From Neptuniibacter victor (lineage in GTDB: Bacteria > Pseudomonadota > Gammaproteobacteria > Pseudomonadales > Balneatricaceae), in assembly GCA_027943745.1 (NCBI GenBank), contig AP025763.1, positions 2,170,001-2,234,000 of the forward strand: a stretch of 64,000 bases of DNA. The letters run 5' to 3'. The translations under genes were made by a program, and so were the position numbers. Within the stretch, counting starts at the first letter, position 1. Every line of letters begins with the position of its first letter. The notes beneath the pieces were generated by a model, which saw only the letters and a list, made by a program, of their open reading frames with translations, had not been told where the DNA came from and made no database searches. Of the stretch, positions 39,460-47,003 are shown in pieces.

Positions 39460-39858
39460 ATGAGTTCAATTAAAGTAACAGAAGATTTGCTTGTAGCTTG
39501 TCTTTTAGAAGCGACTGAATTGGGATCTAAAGCAGCAAATGAAAAAGTAAATGAACTCGCGAAAAAAGAAGTCCCAGAAGGAAAGCTATTAGACGCTTGC
39601 GGTGGCTCAACTTTAAAGCTGTCCGTCGATGGAAGGACGAAAGTTGGAAGATTGTTATATCAACTGAGTGTTGATGGTATCCGAGTTAGTAAAGCTTATA
39701 GCGGTGGCTATTCAGTTAGGCTGCCTTATACGATATCAATCGTTCCTCCTGTAAATGGCCAAGAACAGTCAATTCATTATGCGGCAGACTCAGCAGCTGC
39801 AAAGTATATTGAAGATCGTTTAGGGATTGAGGCCTATGCTTCCAGCTACGACTCCTAA
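39460..39858 (+). CDS. Gene cassette 1 protein, unknown function
   Basis: 132 residues, soluble, no signal peptide; family not recognised. Helical first half (VTEDLLVACLLEATELGSKAANEK), then a strand-rich part (GGSTLKLSVDGRTKVGRLLY, GGYSVRLPYTISIVPP). ATG 39460 has GAGGAG seven bases upstream and lies only 20 bp from the cassette boundary, the usual compact cassette layout. The stop at 39858 precedes attC1 by 13 bp. Codon use is more AT-rich than the housekeeping genes. It is a complete, intact frame. Confidence 0.8.
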   Translation: MSSIKVTEDLLVACLLEATELGSKAANEKVNELAKKEVPEGKLLDACGGSTLKLSVDGRTKVGRLLYQLSVDGIRVSKAYSGGYSVRLPYTISIVPPVNGQEQSIHYAADSAAAKYIEDRLGIEAYASSYDS

Positions 39859-39871
39859 ATTAAGTGCAAAA

Positions 39872-39938
39872 ATTTAACAAGTACGGGCACAATCAGCCAC
39901 TTCGTGGCTTGGACTCGCCCGTGCCGTAAGCGTTAGAA
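39872..39938 (+). repeat. attC recombination site 1
   Basis: Integron cassette site. R'' box ATTTAAC (39872-39878), R' box GTTAGAA (39932-39938) with crossover after the G at 39932. Inner arms TACGGGCAC and GTGCCGTA pair with a single unpaired G, the extrahelical base that selects the recombined strand in attC sites. Terminal hairpin AGCCAC-TTC-GTGGCT. Length 67 bp. The last R' base is A rather than the consensus pyrimidine. Confidence 0.88.
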
Positions 39939-39962
39939 GTCAAACTAACTTTAGGGAAATTA

Positions 39963-40475
39963 ATGAGTACAAAGGAAGTAACAGCTATTTCACTAAAAAT
40001 ATTAGCGATTTGGCTATTGGTAAATCTGTTTTTTACGTTACCAAAATTCGCATTTTGGGCATTTCAGCTTAAGCAAAGCTTTGGAATCGAGATATATCCG
40101 CATAACTTATTTATTGGAATGACGGTTGTTACGGTCTTATTCGGTACTTTGGCTTGTTATTTGTTGTTTAGAGTGTCGAATTCCGTATTACGTTCGCTAA
40201 ATAGTGACGAAGGAAACACGCGTGGTAACTTGTCGGAAGAATTTATCCTTCAGATAGCAGGTGTGTTTTTTCTAGTCTCTGCTCTTATTGCATTACCGGA
40301 GTCTATTCGAACTTTATATCATGCAAATGTAGTTTCAGATCAGATTCCAGTATGGCTGCTTGCACCAGCAGCTGGTTTTTTAGGTGTGATGATTAAGCTT
40401 ATTGTTGGAGCCGGTATGGTTTTTGGAGCAGGTAAATGCAGCTTTTATCTAAAGAAACTTAGGGGCCGCGCATGA
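39963..40475 (+). CDS. Gene cassette 2 membrane protein, unknown function
   Basis: 170 residues with four predicted helices (about 8-30, 46-70, 92-110, 130-158), no enzymatic motif, not recognised as a named family. ATG 39963 lies 30 bp after the crossover base; AGGGAAATTA serves as ribosome site. The stop lies 4 bp before attC2. The cassette 39933-40548 begins TTAGAA, which is exactly complementary to its own attC R'' box TTCTAAC, so the unit is a true, mobilisable cassette in structure. Confidence 0.8.
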   Translation: MSTKEVTAISLKILAIWLLVNLFFTLPKFAFWAFQLKQSFGIEIYPHNLFIGMTVVTVLFGTLACYLLFRVSNSVLRSLNSDEGNTRGNLSEEFILQIAGVFFLVSALIALPESIRTLYHANVVSDQIPVWLLAPAAGFLGVMIKLIVGAGMVFGAGKCSFYLKKLRGRA

Positions 40476-40479
40476 GTAA

Positions 40480-40554
40480 TTCTAACAAAGCCATCAAAAA
40501 ACGCCCTCCGGGCTGGACGTCGCATGCGCTCCGCCCTTTATGGCGGCGTTAGAT
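40480..40554 (+). repeat. attC recombination site 2
   Basis: R'' box TTCTAAC (40480-40486), R' box GTTAGAT (40548-40554). Arms GCCATCAAA (40490 on) and TTTATGGC pair with one bulged C, the extrahelical base. The interior CGCCCTCCGGGC... region forms the variable terminal structure. Length 75 bp. R'' is complementary to the start of cassette 2, as integron theory predicts. Confidence 0.88.
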
Positions 40555-40568
40555 TTCAAGGAGAACTA

Positions 40569-41165
40569 GTGCGTAGAATAATTTTTGCTTTAGCTTGTAT
40601 TGCCTCGATAAATACATCTGCTTCAACGTTCGAACAAGATATTGTCGGTGCAGCGCACGAACGAACTACGCACGAGGTTCGCTATGATGGCGCGTACTTA
40701 GCTATCGACTATCCTTGGGGTGACGTACCTAAAGAAATTGGTGTGTGTACAGATGTCGTTATACGTTCATATCGAAACCTGGGCACTGATCTACAGCGGT
40801 TAGTTCACGAAGATATGAAGGCGAACTTTAGTCAATACCCTTCCGCTCGAATTTGGGGACTAAAGCGAACTGACAAAAACATAGATCATAGACGAGTACC
40901 TAACCTCCAAGCTTTTTTCAAACGCCACGGTCAAGAACTACCCGTTACACACAATGCCAATGACTATAAGCCGGGTAATCTCGTTACTTGGATACTGCCA
41001 GGCAACCTTCCGCACATCGGCATAGTTACCGAAAAAACCAACCCAACTACTGGCAACCCCATGATCGTGCACAATATTGGTCGCGGTCCCGAGCTCGAAG
41101 ATATGCTATTCAGCTATAAAATTACTGGTCACTATAAATATGTACCAGAGAAATATAACAGGTAA
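40569..41165 (+). CDS. Gene cassette 3: exported DUF1287-family protein
   Basis: 199 residues from GTG 40569, preceded by AAGGAG at 40558-40563 and 20 bp from the crossover; a longer frame from 40524 would begin inside attC2 and is rejected. Signal peptide about 1-18 (IIFALACIASINTSAS). DUF1287 (YijF-like) features: DIVGAAHERTTHEVRYDGAY, GVCTDVVIRSYRNLG, PHIGIVTEK and IVHNIGRGP, giving a Cys-His-His pattern like NlpC/P60 cysteine peptidases; that activity is inferred. No attC follows the stop, so this last cassette has lost its 3' site. Confidence 0.85.
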   Translation: MRRIIFALACIASINTSASTFEQDIVGAAHERTTHEVRYDGAYLAIDYPWGDVPKEIGVCTDVVIRSYRNLGTDLQRLVHEDMKANFSQYPSARIWGLKRTDKNIDHRRVPNLQAFFKRHGQELPVTHNANDYKPGNLVTWILPGNLPHIGIVTEKTNPTTGNPMIVHNIGRGPELEDMLFSYKITGHYKYVPEKYNR

Positions 41166-41484
41166 GGCAGTAGAGTAAGTTTATTAAAAATAAGCCGAAC
41201 CACCTTTTGGCACATTCCCTCCCCCTTTGACGCAGCCGAGTATCGCAGAGCACTAAGGATTAGATGGATATCTGTTTGAGCGCAGCGAGTTTTTATCCAT
41301 CCCTTAGTGATCGAGAAACGCAGGGGACCGGAGGCAAGGAAAGGCGGCTCGGGGATTCTTAAGGGGGAAAGCTGTTGTTTCCCCTTAAGGGGCGAAAGCC
41401 CTATAAAAAAGCTTAAGCAATAAAGCTATTATTCACCCTTGAGGGCAAAAGCCCAATAAAGAAAACTACAGTAAGAGAGAATTC
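41166..41484. repeat. REP-like element copies B and B2 with insert hairpin
   Basis: Gap of 319 bp. About 41212-41360 matches copy C (42680-42765) at both sides but has about 88 extra bases between two CGCAG motifs. The extra part folds: CACTAAGG...GATGGATA against TATCCATCCCTTAGTG (about 41250-41312). Palindrome B: CTTAAGGGG (41358) / CCCCTTAAG (41381-41389). B2 (41412-41465) is a decayed copy ending GCCCAATAAAGAAAAC, as in C. Confidence 0.7.
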
Positions 41485-41655
41485 ATGACCAAGAAAACTG
41501 TCAAATTTGAATACGAGAAAGAAACCAAAAACAGCGTTCGCTATAAAGAAGTACCTGACGAAGGCACCGCCCCTATCGTTGGATCTATCTACATCCAGAA
41601 GTGGTTTGCGGGTGATAGCAGATCGATAGAAATTACGATCGATAAGAAAGACTAA
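41485..41655 (+). CDS. Conserved-looking 56-aa protein, unknown function
   Basis: Frame ATG 41485 to TAA 41655, 56 residues. AAGAGAG seven bases before ATG. Starts MTKKTVKFEYEKETKN, ends EITIDKKD; strongly charged, beta-prone, with GSIYIQKWFAG in the middle. The layout strand-charged loop-strand and codon use suggest a genuine gene; I have an impression of similar short proteins in pseudomonads but cannot check. On the opposite strand a longer frame exists (41413-41658), judged a shadow. Confidence 0.7.
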   Translation: MTKKTVKFEYEKETKNSVRYKEVPDEGTAPIVGSIYIQKWFAGDSRSIEITIDKKD

Positions 41656-41719
41656 CAACTAATCGAGAAGCTAAGCCTAAACCCCACCGTAACAACACAA
41701 ATGTAACTACAGGATAAAC

Positions 41720-42472
41720 ATGAGAAAACTATTGCTAACCGTTATCTGTTCAGCACCTCTATTTCTAATAGGCTGTGGCGACGATAAAAATGACACCCAA
41801 GCTCAACAGCCAACACAGCAGCCCTCTGCAGTTACAGCCAACACCGAAGTTAAAGCTGAAGTTAAGGCCATGCCTGCTCAGACCGTATCAACTGAAGCTG
41901 TATCCACTGAGGGAGCAGCACCATCTGAAGCCGTTTATAAAGAAGGCTCTGATTACACCATTCTTGAGAATAAAATAGATCTGGGCGTTAACGCACCCCA
42001 TGTTATTCAGTTCTTCTGGTTTGGCTGCATTCATTGCCAAAAGTTCGAGCCCACTGTCGAGGCTTGGCATAAAGCAAACAACAACGTTATTCTGGTCAGA
42101 ATTCCAGCGGTTACAAAATACTGGAAACGTGACGCACAAATCTTCTACACGATGGCCGATATGGGCATCATGGACAGCACGTTTAAAGAAACGTTTCGCC
42201 TTTACGAACACAACAGCAATTCACGCCGCAAAGCGCTAACGTTTGAAGAGCTACTGACACACTTCAAAGGGCTTGGCATTGACACAAAAGAGTTCACAAA
42301 GATTTATAATTCCAGCGCTGTAGCAGAGAAAGTCGAGATTGCTGAGGCCGTATTCAACTACTCACAAGTTAGCGGAGTACCTGGCTTTATCGTGAACGGT
42401 ACACACCTTATTTCACTTGAAAACATCAACAATCATGAAGATCTAACAGCAGTCATTGATGCGTTACTCTAA
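41720..42472 (+). CDS. DsbA-like thioredoxin-fold lipoprotein
   Basis: 250 residues. Lipobox LIGC with C19 as lipid-bearing cysteine, then a 50-residue Gln/Thr/Ala/Val/Glu-rich linker (about 22-72) and a thioredoxin domain. Redox motif C103-I-H-C106 in FWFGCIHCQKF, and a cis-Pro loop GVPGFIVNG near the C-terminus, as in DsbA. A periplasmic disulfide oxidase or reductase anchored in the outer membrane (no Asp at +2) is likely; partner not seen. Dipeptide CIHC is less common than the CPHC of DsbA. Confidence 0.87.
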   Translation: MRKLLLTVICSAPLFLIGCGDDKNDTQAQQPTQQPSAVTANTEVKAEVKAMPAQTVSTEAVSTEGAAPSEAVYKEGSDYTILENKIDLGVNAPHVIQFFWFGCIHCQKFEPTVEAWHKANNNVILVRIPAVTKYWKRDAQIFYTMADMGIMDSTFKETFRLYEHNSNSRRKALTFEELLTHFKGLGIDTKEFTKIYNSSAVAEKVEIAEAVFNYSQVSGVPGFIVNGTHLISLENINNHEDLTAVIDALL

Positions 42473-42858
42473 CATCAGCTAACTATCGAGTGAGCCTGTC
42501 GCAGCCAAACGGCGACAGGTATCACCTTAGACTCACAACTTTCCAGTAAAGATAAATCCATCTCCCCGCAATCACTAACATCACTCACAGACGACACCTT
42601 CCGTACGGATATTTCTTGACCTGTCTAAGGCTTTATTATGTCTGGGGTCAGAGTAAAAAGATTATCAATAAAATACCGAACGCCCCCTTGGCACAAACCC
42701 TCCCCCTTTGACGCAGGGAACCGAAGGTAAGGAAAGGCGACTGTTTTTTTAAGAGAATGTATTCTTAAGGGGAAAAACTGTTGTTTCCCCTTAAGGGGCG
42801 AAAGCACAATAAAGAAAACAATCGCGGCCAGTGGCCCCTCCTACAAATAGGAAAAGAC
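42473..42858. repeat. Gap with REP-like copy C and REP
   Basis: 386 bp. Small CAGGTATCACC region, then GGGGTCAGAGTAAAAAG (about 42641-42660), a phrase I associate with ends of REP/transposase-linked segments. Copy C of the local repeat: 42681-42740 flank, palindrome CTTAAGGGG (42764-42772) / CCCCTTAAG (42787-42795), then GCGAAAGCACAATAAAG and a pseudomonad-type REP, ATCGCGGCCAGTGGCC (about 42820-42835) ending CCTACAAATAGG just before the next gene. Confidence 0.7.
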
Positions 42859-43605
42859 ATGAATGAACATGATGCGTATATGGCAGACTTTATGAAGGTT
42901 TTCGAAACCTTAGAATACTGGGGCCCTGGTAGTGAATTTGATACCCAAAAAGCACTATCACTGGTTCCACTCACCCCCAGTAGCATTTTAGAGATTGGCT
43001 GCGGCAAAGGCCTATCAACCAAAGTTCTTGCGCAATACAGTGAAGCCAGCATAACTGCGGTCGATAATGAGCAGTCTGCACTTGATCGATTAACCCAACG
43101 ATTCGATCAGTTGAGTATCTCTAATCGACTCAATACTGTGAATGCCAGCATGACTGAACTACCTTTTGATGATGGAAGTTTTGATCTAATCTGGTCGGAA
43201 GGAAGCGCTTATATCATGGGTGTCGAAAATGCACTCGATCAATGGCAGCAGTTCTTATCTGAACAAGGCTACCTGGTACTGAGCGATATGCTTTGGCATA
43301 CCGATGCGCCAAGCAAACCGGCCATCGATTTTTGGCAGCAAGAATACCCAGACATGCAATCGGTACCCACGCGAATTGGGCAAATGGAGAAAGCAGACTA
43401 TCGCGTAATTGAACACTTCCAAATGAGCGAACAAGCCTGGTCCAATTACTACGCCCCCTTAAGAGCAAGAGTCAGCGAACTTAAACCGCAGATGCCGTCT
43501 TCATCTGCGCTTAACGATATCCAACATGAAGTCGATATTTGCAGCAACTTTTCTCAGGAGTTTGGTTACCACTTCTTTATTTTACAAAAAGACGCTTCGC
43601 AGTAG
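42859..43605 (+). CDS. SAM-dependent methyltransferase (class I)
   Basis: 248 residues from ATG 42859 (AGGA seven bases upstream); the longer frame from 42781 runs through the REP-like repeat and is rejected. Motif I ILEIGCGKGLSTKVL at about 43-57, acidic end of strand 2 ITAVDNEQSALDRL, motif region FDLIWSEGSAYIMG and LSEQGYLVLSDMLWH. Similar to Methyltransf_11/25 small-molecule methylases; substrate unknown. It stands just at the right edge of the repeat-rich region. Confidence 0.85.
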   Translation: MNEHDAYMADFMKVFETLEYWGPGSEFDTQKALSLVPLTPSSILEIGCGKGLSTKVLAQYSEASITAVDNEQSALDRLTQRFDQLSISNRLNTVNASMTELPFDDGSFDLIWSEGSAYIMGVENALDQWQQFLSEQGYLVLSDMLWHTDAPSKPAIDFWQQEYPDMQSVPTRIGQMEKADYRVIEHFQMSEQAWSNYYAPLRARVSELKPQMPSSSALNDIQHEVDICSNFSQEFGYHFFILQKDASQ

Positions 43606-43822
43606 ATCGTCAAAGTTATAAGAAAGAGGCCAAACAAGCGCTATCTCATTGATGACAACCAATAGAATCCCCCTCTAATTATCAAAATATGCTAATCTTA
43701 CTCAAGAATTTCCACCGGCATTGGTAACTTACACAGCCGCAACCTGGCTTTTGGCTAAAAATCAGATCCGCTATTCATTTTTGCGGTAGCCATTATCCCT
43801 ACACTTATCAGGAACTAGTTTA

Positions 43823-44089
43823 ATGCTGGAAAAAATGATCATCATTCGAGACTATCTAAACCAAATGAAAACGCGCTGTACTTATAATGCAGCGGCAAAA
43901 GCATTAGGTATAAAACCAACTGAGTTCAAAAAGCTGCTGGGTGATAAAACGCCGGAAAACTCTTGGTTTGTTAATACAGGCGCGGGAGATCCTGTTGGTT
44001 ACTCGGACGATGAAAAACACCCCGAGCTATATCGCACCACTCGGATTATAAAGTCAGCAGAAGTATTAACACGTAATCTTGATATCTAA
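43823..44089 (+). CDS. Small protein, possible DNA-binding, unknown function
   Basis: 88 residues. Residues about 14-35 (NQMKTRCTYNAAAKALGIKP) look like a helix-turn-helix (AAAKALGI), followed by TEFKKLLGDK. The C-terminal half is ordinary and polar. RBS AGGAACT. Not recognised as a named family. Upstream 217 bp (43606-43822) has an AT-rich promoter region with no other feature. Codon use matches neighbours. Confidence 0.65.
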   Translation: MLEKMIIIRDYLNQMKTRCTYNAAAKALGIKPTEFKKLLGDKTPENSWFVNTGAGDPVGYSDDEKHPELYRTTRIIKSAEVLTRNLDI

Positions 44090-44122
44090 TTAGCTGATTA
44101 TCACTAATGAATTGACCTCGCC

Positions 44123-45247
44123 ATGCTAACTAGACGTGCCTTTTGTAGATCCACCGTTATGATCTCAAGTCTCTTTACGTTAGCAGGCATATCTCCCCTT
44201 ACACCAGGTCGCTCTAGGCCTTCTCTGTGGATGCCAGAAGAGAGCGAACCTCATGCTAGAACTTGGATGGCTTTTGTCGCCAACGATACTATATGGGCAC
44301 AAGAGCAGATCCCTCAGGTAAAAAGAGACCTTGCGGCGATTGCTAAGATCATCGCCAAATACGAACCTGTCTCGATGCTTGTCTCTGCGGATGATTATGA
44401 TGAAGCATTCTCGTTACTGAATGGATTGCATCAACATAACTACCCTATTGATCTGATTGAATTTGAAAGCGATGACCTGTGGCTTAGGGATAGCGGCCCT
44501 ACATTTGTAACCGATAGCGATGCCAAACAGTATGCCATCGATTTCAATTTCAATGGCTGGGGAGGCAAGCAGGAACACCGACGTGATGCCGAGATCGCTG
44601 GTTTTATTGCAGACTATAGCGCTGCCCACCCCATTATCAGCAACCTAACCTTAGAAGGGGGGTGTTTTGAAACCGATGGCCATGGCACAGCCATTCTTAC
44701 CAAAAGCTGCATCATTAACGATAATCGCAACCCCAACATTAGCCAACAAACGATTGAGACCGAGCTAAAATTACTGCTTGGTTTGAAAAAAATCATTTGG
44801 CTCGATGGTATTAAAGGCAAAGACATAACCGATGGGCATACCGATTTCTACGCCCGCTTCGCAAAACCTGGCACCGTACTCGTTGGCAGAGAAAATGATC
44901 CATCATCTTATGATTACGAGATAACCCGCCAGAATATTGAATATTTAAAACAAGCTACCGATGCTAGAGGGCATGCGCTTAATGTGGTCGTGCTGGACGC
45001 ACCCGATTATGTGAACGAAAGCTTTGGCATTGACTATTTCGCCGCAGGCTACATTGGCTACTACCTATGCAACAATGCCGTTATCTTACAAAAGTTCGGT
45101 GATGATGCTGCGGATAATAAAGCGTTTTCAACCTTACAGAGCCTATTCCCTAACCGTAAAATCGACCAGCTCGCCATTGATGGAATTGCATCGGGCGGCG
45201 GCAGTATTCATTGCACCACGCAACAGCAGCCGAAAGTGCAAAACTAA
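44123..45247 (+). CDS. Agmatine deiminase-family enzyme with Tat-type signal
   Basis: 374 residues, PAD_porph (agmatine/peptidyl-arginine deiminase) family: hydrolyses a guanidine group, classically agmatine to N-carbamoylputrescine. Motifs DDLWLRDSGPTFV, LTLEGGCFETDGHGT, DGHTDFYARF and catalytic Cys in GGGSIHC (C364). Ordinary AguA is cytoplasmic; this one begins MLTRRAFCRSTVMISSLFTL, with a twin-arginine motif (R4-R5) and hydrophobic helix up to about 22, suggesting export folded via Tat. It overlaps the next gene by one base. Confidence 0.88.
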   Translation: MLTRRAFCRSTVMISSLFTLAGISPLTPGRSRPSLWMPEESEPHARTWMAFVANDTIWAQEQIPQVKRDLAAIAKIIAKYEPVSMLVSADDYDEAFSLLNGLHQHNYPIDLIEFESDDLWLRDSGPTFVTDSDAKQYAIDFNFNGWGGKQEHRRDAEIAGFIADYSAAHPIISNLTLEGGCFETDGHGTAILTKSCIINDNRNPNISQQTIETELKLLLGLKKIIWLDGIKGKDITDGHTDFYARFAKPGTVLVGRENDPSSYDYEITRQNIEYLKQATDARGHALNVVVLDAPDYVNESFGIDYFAAGYIGYYLCNNAVILQKFGDDAADNKAFSTLQSLFPNRKIDQLAIDGIASGGGSIHCTTQQQPKVQN

Positions 45248-45513
45248 TGACACCAAACACGAGCTTAATTAAAGCGATCGTTATCGTTTTTATCCCTCTG
45301 CTAGCCTGCTCAACCTATTACACATCACAAAAATTAGGCGCTGATAGTTCGGCACTGTATATACCTGCACTCATCGCTCTCCCACTGCTACTCATTGGAA
45401 TAACAGGCTGCATTACCTTAGCTATCTCAGGTAAAAGCAAAGGACTGCTATTTACGCTTTCATTGATCACCAGCTTAAGCACCGGCGCATTTCTCGCATA
45501 TATTTGGCTTTAG
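45247..45513 (+). CDS. Small membrane protein, unknown function
   Basis: 88 residues from ATG 45247, which lies in the TAA of the preceding deiminase gene (TAATG), so translation is coupled. Three helices: about 6-24 (LIKAIVIVFIPLLACSTYYT), 37-60, and 64-86. No motif. It could assist or anchor the deiminase, but this rests only on coupling. Confidence 0.7.
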   Translation: MTPNTSLIKAIVIVFIPLLACSTYYTSQKLGADSSALYIPALIALPLLLIGITGCITLAISGKSKGLLFTLSLITSLSTGAFLAYIWL

Positions 45514-45596
45514 AAGCCAACTACTTCGATAGGACAATACCTTGAAGGGGTTTAGTTTGTATAATCTAGACATATTCCATCACCAAGCGCTATAAC

Positions 45597-45938
45597 ATGA
45601 CAGCACACAACGAGCAGTTAGAAGAGAAAGTACTGGTATCAAACCCCTCTCTAGAATCTGAGATTAACGCTGCACGCATCAATGCGTTAGAGTTAAAACT
45701 TGAGACCTTATCGATTATTACCGAATCGATGTGGAATATGCTTAAAAGAGAGAGCTTAGATAAGCCTTCGGTCTTAAAAGAAGAGATGGCAAAGGTGATT
45801 ACAGCGAGAGCGAAGCGAGACGCCGTAATGATTAATTGTGAGGCGTGCCATACAGAACAACGCGCAACGCAAGGTTGTTGCTCTGCGTGCGGTGCAACGC
45901 TTGCCAATGCGGATAGCATCTCACCTTTCGATTACTAA
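45597..45938 (+). CDS. Zinc-ribbon protein, unknown function
   Basis: 113 residues. N-terminal 75 residues are helical and charged; the C-terminus is a short zinc ribbon, CEACHTEQ...GCCSACG, two CxxC knuckles (about 83-86 and 96-101). Ends in a short tail NADSISPFDY. Role unknown; an adaptor or DNA/RNA-contacting protein is possible. Own promoter presumably in 45514-45596, which contains little else. Confidence 0.72.
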   Translation: MTAHNEQLEEKVLVSNPSLESEINAARINALELKLETLSIITESMWNMLKRESLDKPSVLKEEMAKVITARAKRDAVMINCEACHTEQRATQGCCSACGATLANADSISPFDY

Positions 45939-45956
45939 AGCCTTAGCTTTCATAGC

Positions 45957-45988
45957 AGTTAGCTTACAGCAGTTAGCTTACAGCAGTT
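45957..45988. repeat. 14-bp tandem repeat
   Basis: AGTTAGCTTACAGC at 45957-45970 and 45971-45984, then AGTT; a third degenerate copy (AGCTTTCATAGC) precedes it. Lies between the zinc-ribbon gene and the esterase gene. Confidence 0.8.
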
Positions 45989-46061
45989 AAACATAACAGC
46001 CCCTAGCAGACGCGCTATCCATTCGCAGGATGCGAACCAATAGACTGAGAGTACAGGAAGT

Positions 46062-46970
46062 ATGAGCCAATTTTTATCAACACGAAGCAAGCCCTTTATC
46101 GCTTTCACCTTAACGACCTTATTAACTCTCTACTTAAGTGTTAGCACCTGCCTTGCAAGGGATAATGATTATCAACGCTTGCCTGATATCGCCTATGGCC
46201 CCCATTCTGAAGAGAGGTTAGATGTCTACAAGCCGAGCAACGCTACTAATGCGCCGATTATTTTTATGGTGCATGGCGGTGCATGGCGGATCGGCGATAA
46301 AGCTGCACGAAAAGTGGTTAACAACAAAGTAAAGCGCTGGGTCAAACGAGGCTTTATTTTAATATCCATTAACTACCCGATGCTCCCGGAAACGCTTCCA
46401 TTAGATCAGGCGAAATCAGTGGCTAAAGCCCTAAGGTACTCTCAGAAACACGCCATTAATTGGGGCGGTTCCCCCGAGCACTTTATCTTAATGGGACATT
46501 CTGCCGGTGCGCACTTAGTTTCATTGATCTCAGCACAACCAAGAGTTAGCTTTGACAATGCACGACGCCCCACACCGCTGCCCTCTTGGTTAGCCACCAT
46601 ATCAATCGATTCAGCGGCTTATGATATTACTCACATTATGACAAAGCCAAATCCGCCACGCTTTTATAAGAGAGCCTTCGGTAATCAACCTAATCGCTGG
46701 AAACAGGTTTCACCTCAACACAGGATGAGCGCAAAAATTCGACCATTCTTAGCGATCTGCTCATTACAGCGAGAGGATGGTGCTTGTGAACAAGCAGAAT
46801 CTTTCACGAACAAAGCAAAATCATTTGGGACAAGGGCCACGCTACTAAAAGTAAACCTAACGCATAGCGAAACTAATGCAGATCTAGGAAAGCGGAACCA
46901 TTACACTGAATCAGTAGAGGCATTTCTGAAGACGCTATCGCCGCGTATTGCTATGTTACTAGCGCAGTAA
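46062..46970 (+). CDS. Exported alpha/beta hydrolase (esterase)
   Basis: 302 residues. Signal peptide about 1-32 (FIAFTLTTLLTLYLSVSTCLA). HGGAWR near 69-74 (oxyanion hole of the hormone-sensitive-lipase/BD-FAE group), nucleophile elbow GHSAGAHL (about 145-152), TIDS-type acid region and late His (LTHSETN, or NHYTES). Acyl ester hydrolase in the periplasm or secreted is likely. Substrate unknown. Confidence 0.86.
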   Translation: MSQFLSTRSKPFIAFTLTTLLTLYLSVSTCLARDNDYQRLPDIAYGPHSEERLDVYKPSNATNAPIIFMVHGGAWRIGDKAARKVVNNKVKRWVKRGFILISINYPMLPETLPLDQAKSVAKALRYSQKHAINWGGSPEHFILMGHSAGAHLVSLISAQPRVSFDNARRPTPLPSWLATISIDSAAYDITHIMTKPNPPRFYKRAFGNQPNRWKQVSPQHRMSAKIRPFLAICSLQREDGACEQAESFTNKAKSFGTRATLLKVNLTHSETNADLGKRNHYTESVEAFLKTLSPRIAMLLAQ

Positions 46971-47003
46971 GCCATACAAGATGAAAGATTCAGGATGATT
47001 TAG

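Noticed and set aside
41413-41658. Minus-strand 81-residue frame
   Set aside because: It lies opposite the better-supported 56-aa plus-strand gene and runs into the repeat; no ribosome site.
41166-41700. A third attC after the DUF1287 cassette
   Set aside because: Expected R'' box ATCTAAC with matching arms was not found before the next gene; CTAAC pieces at 41650 lack the paired partner.
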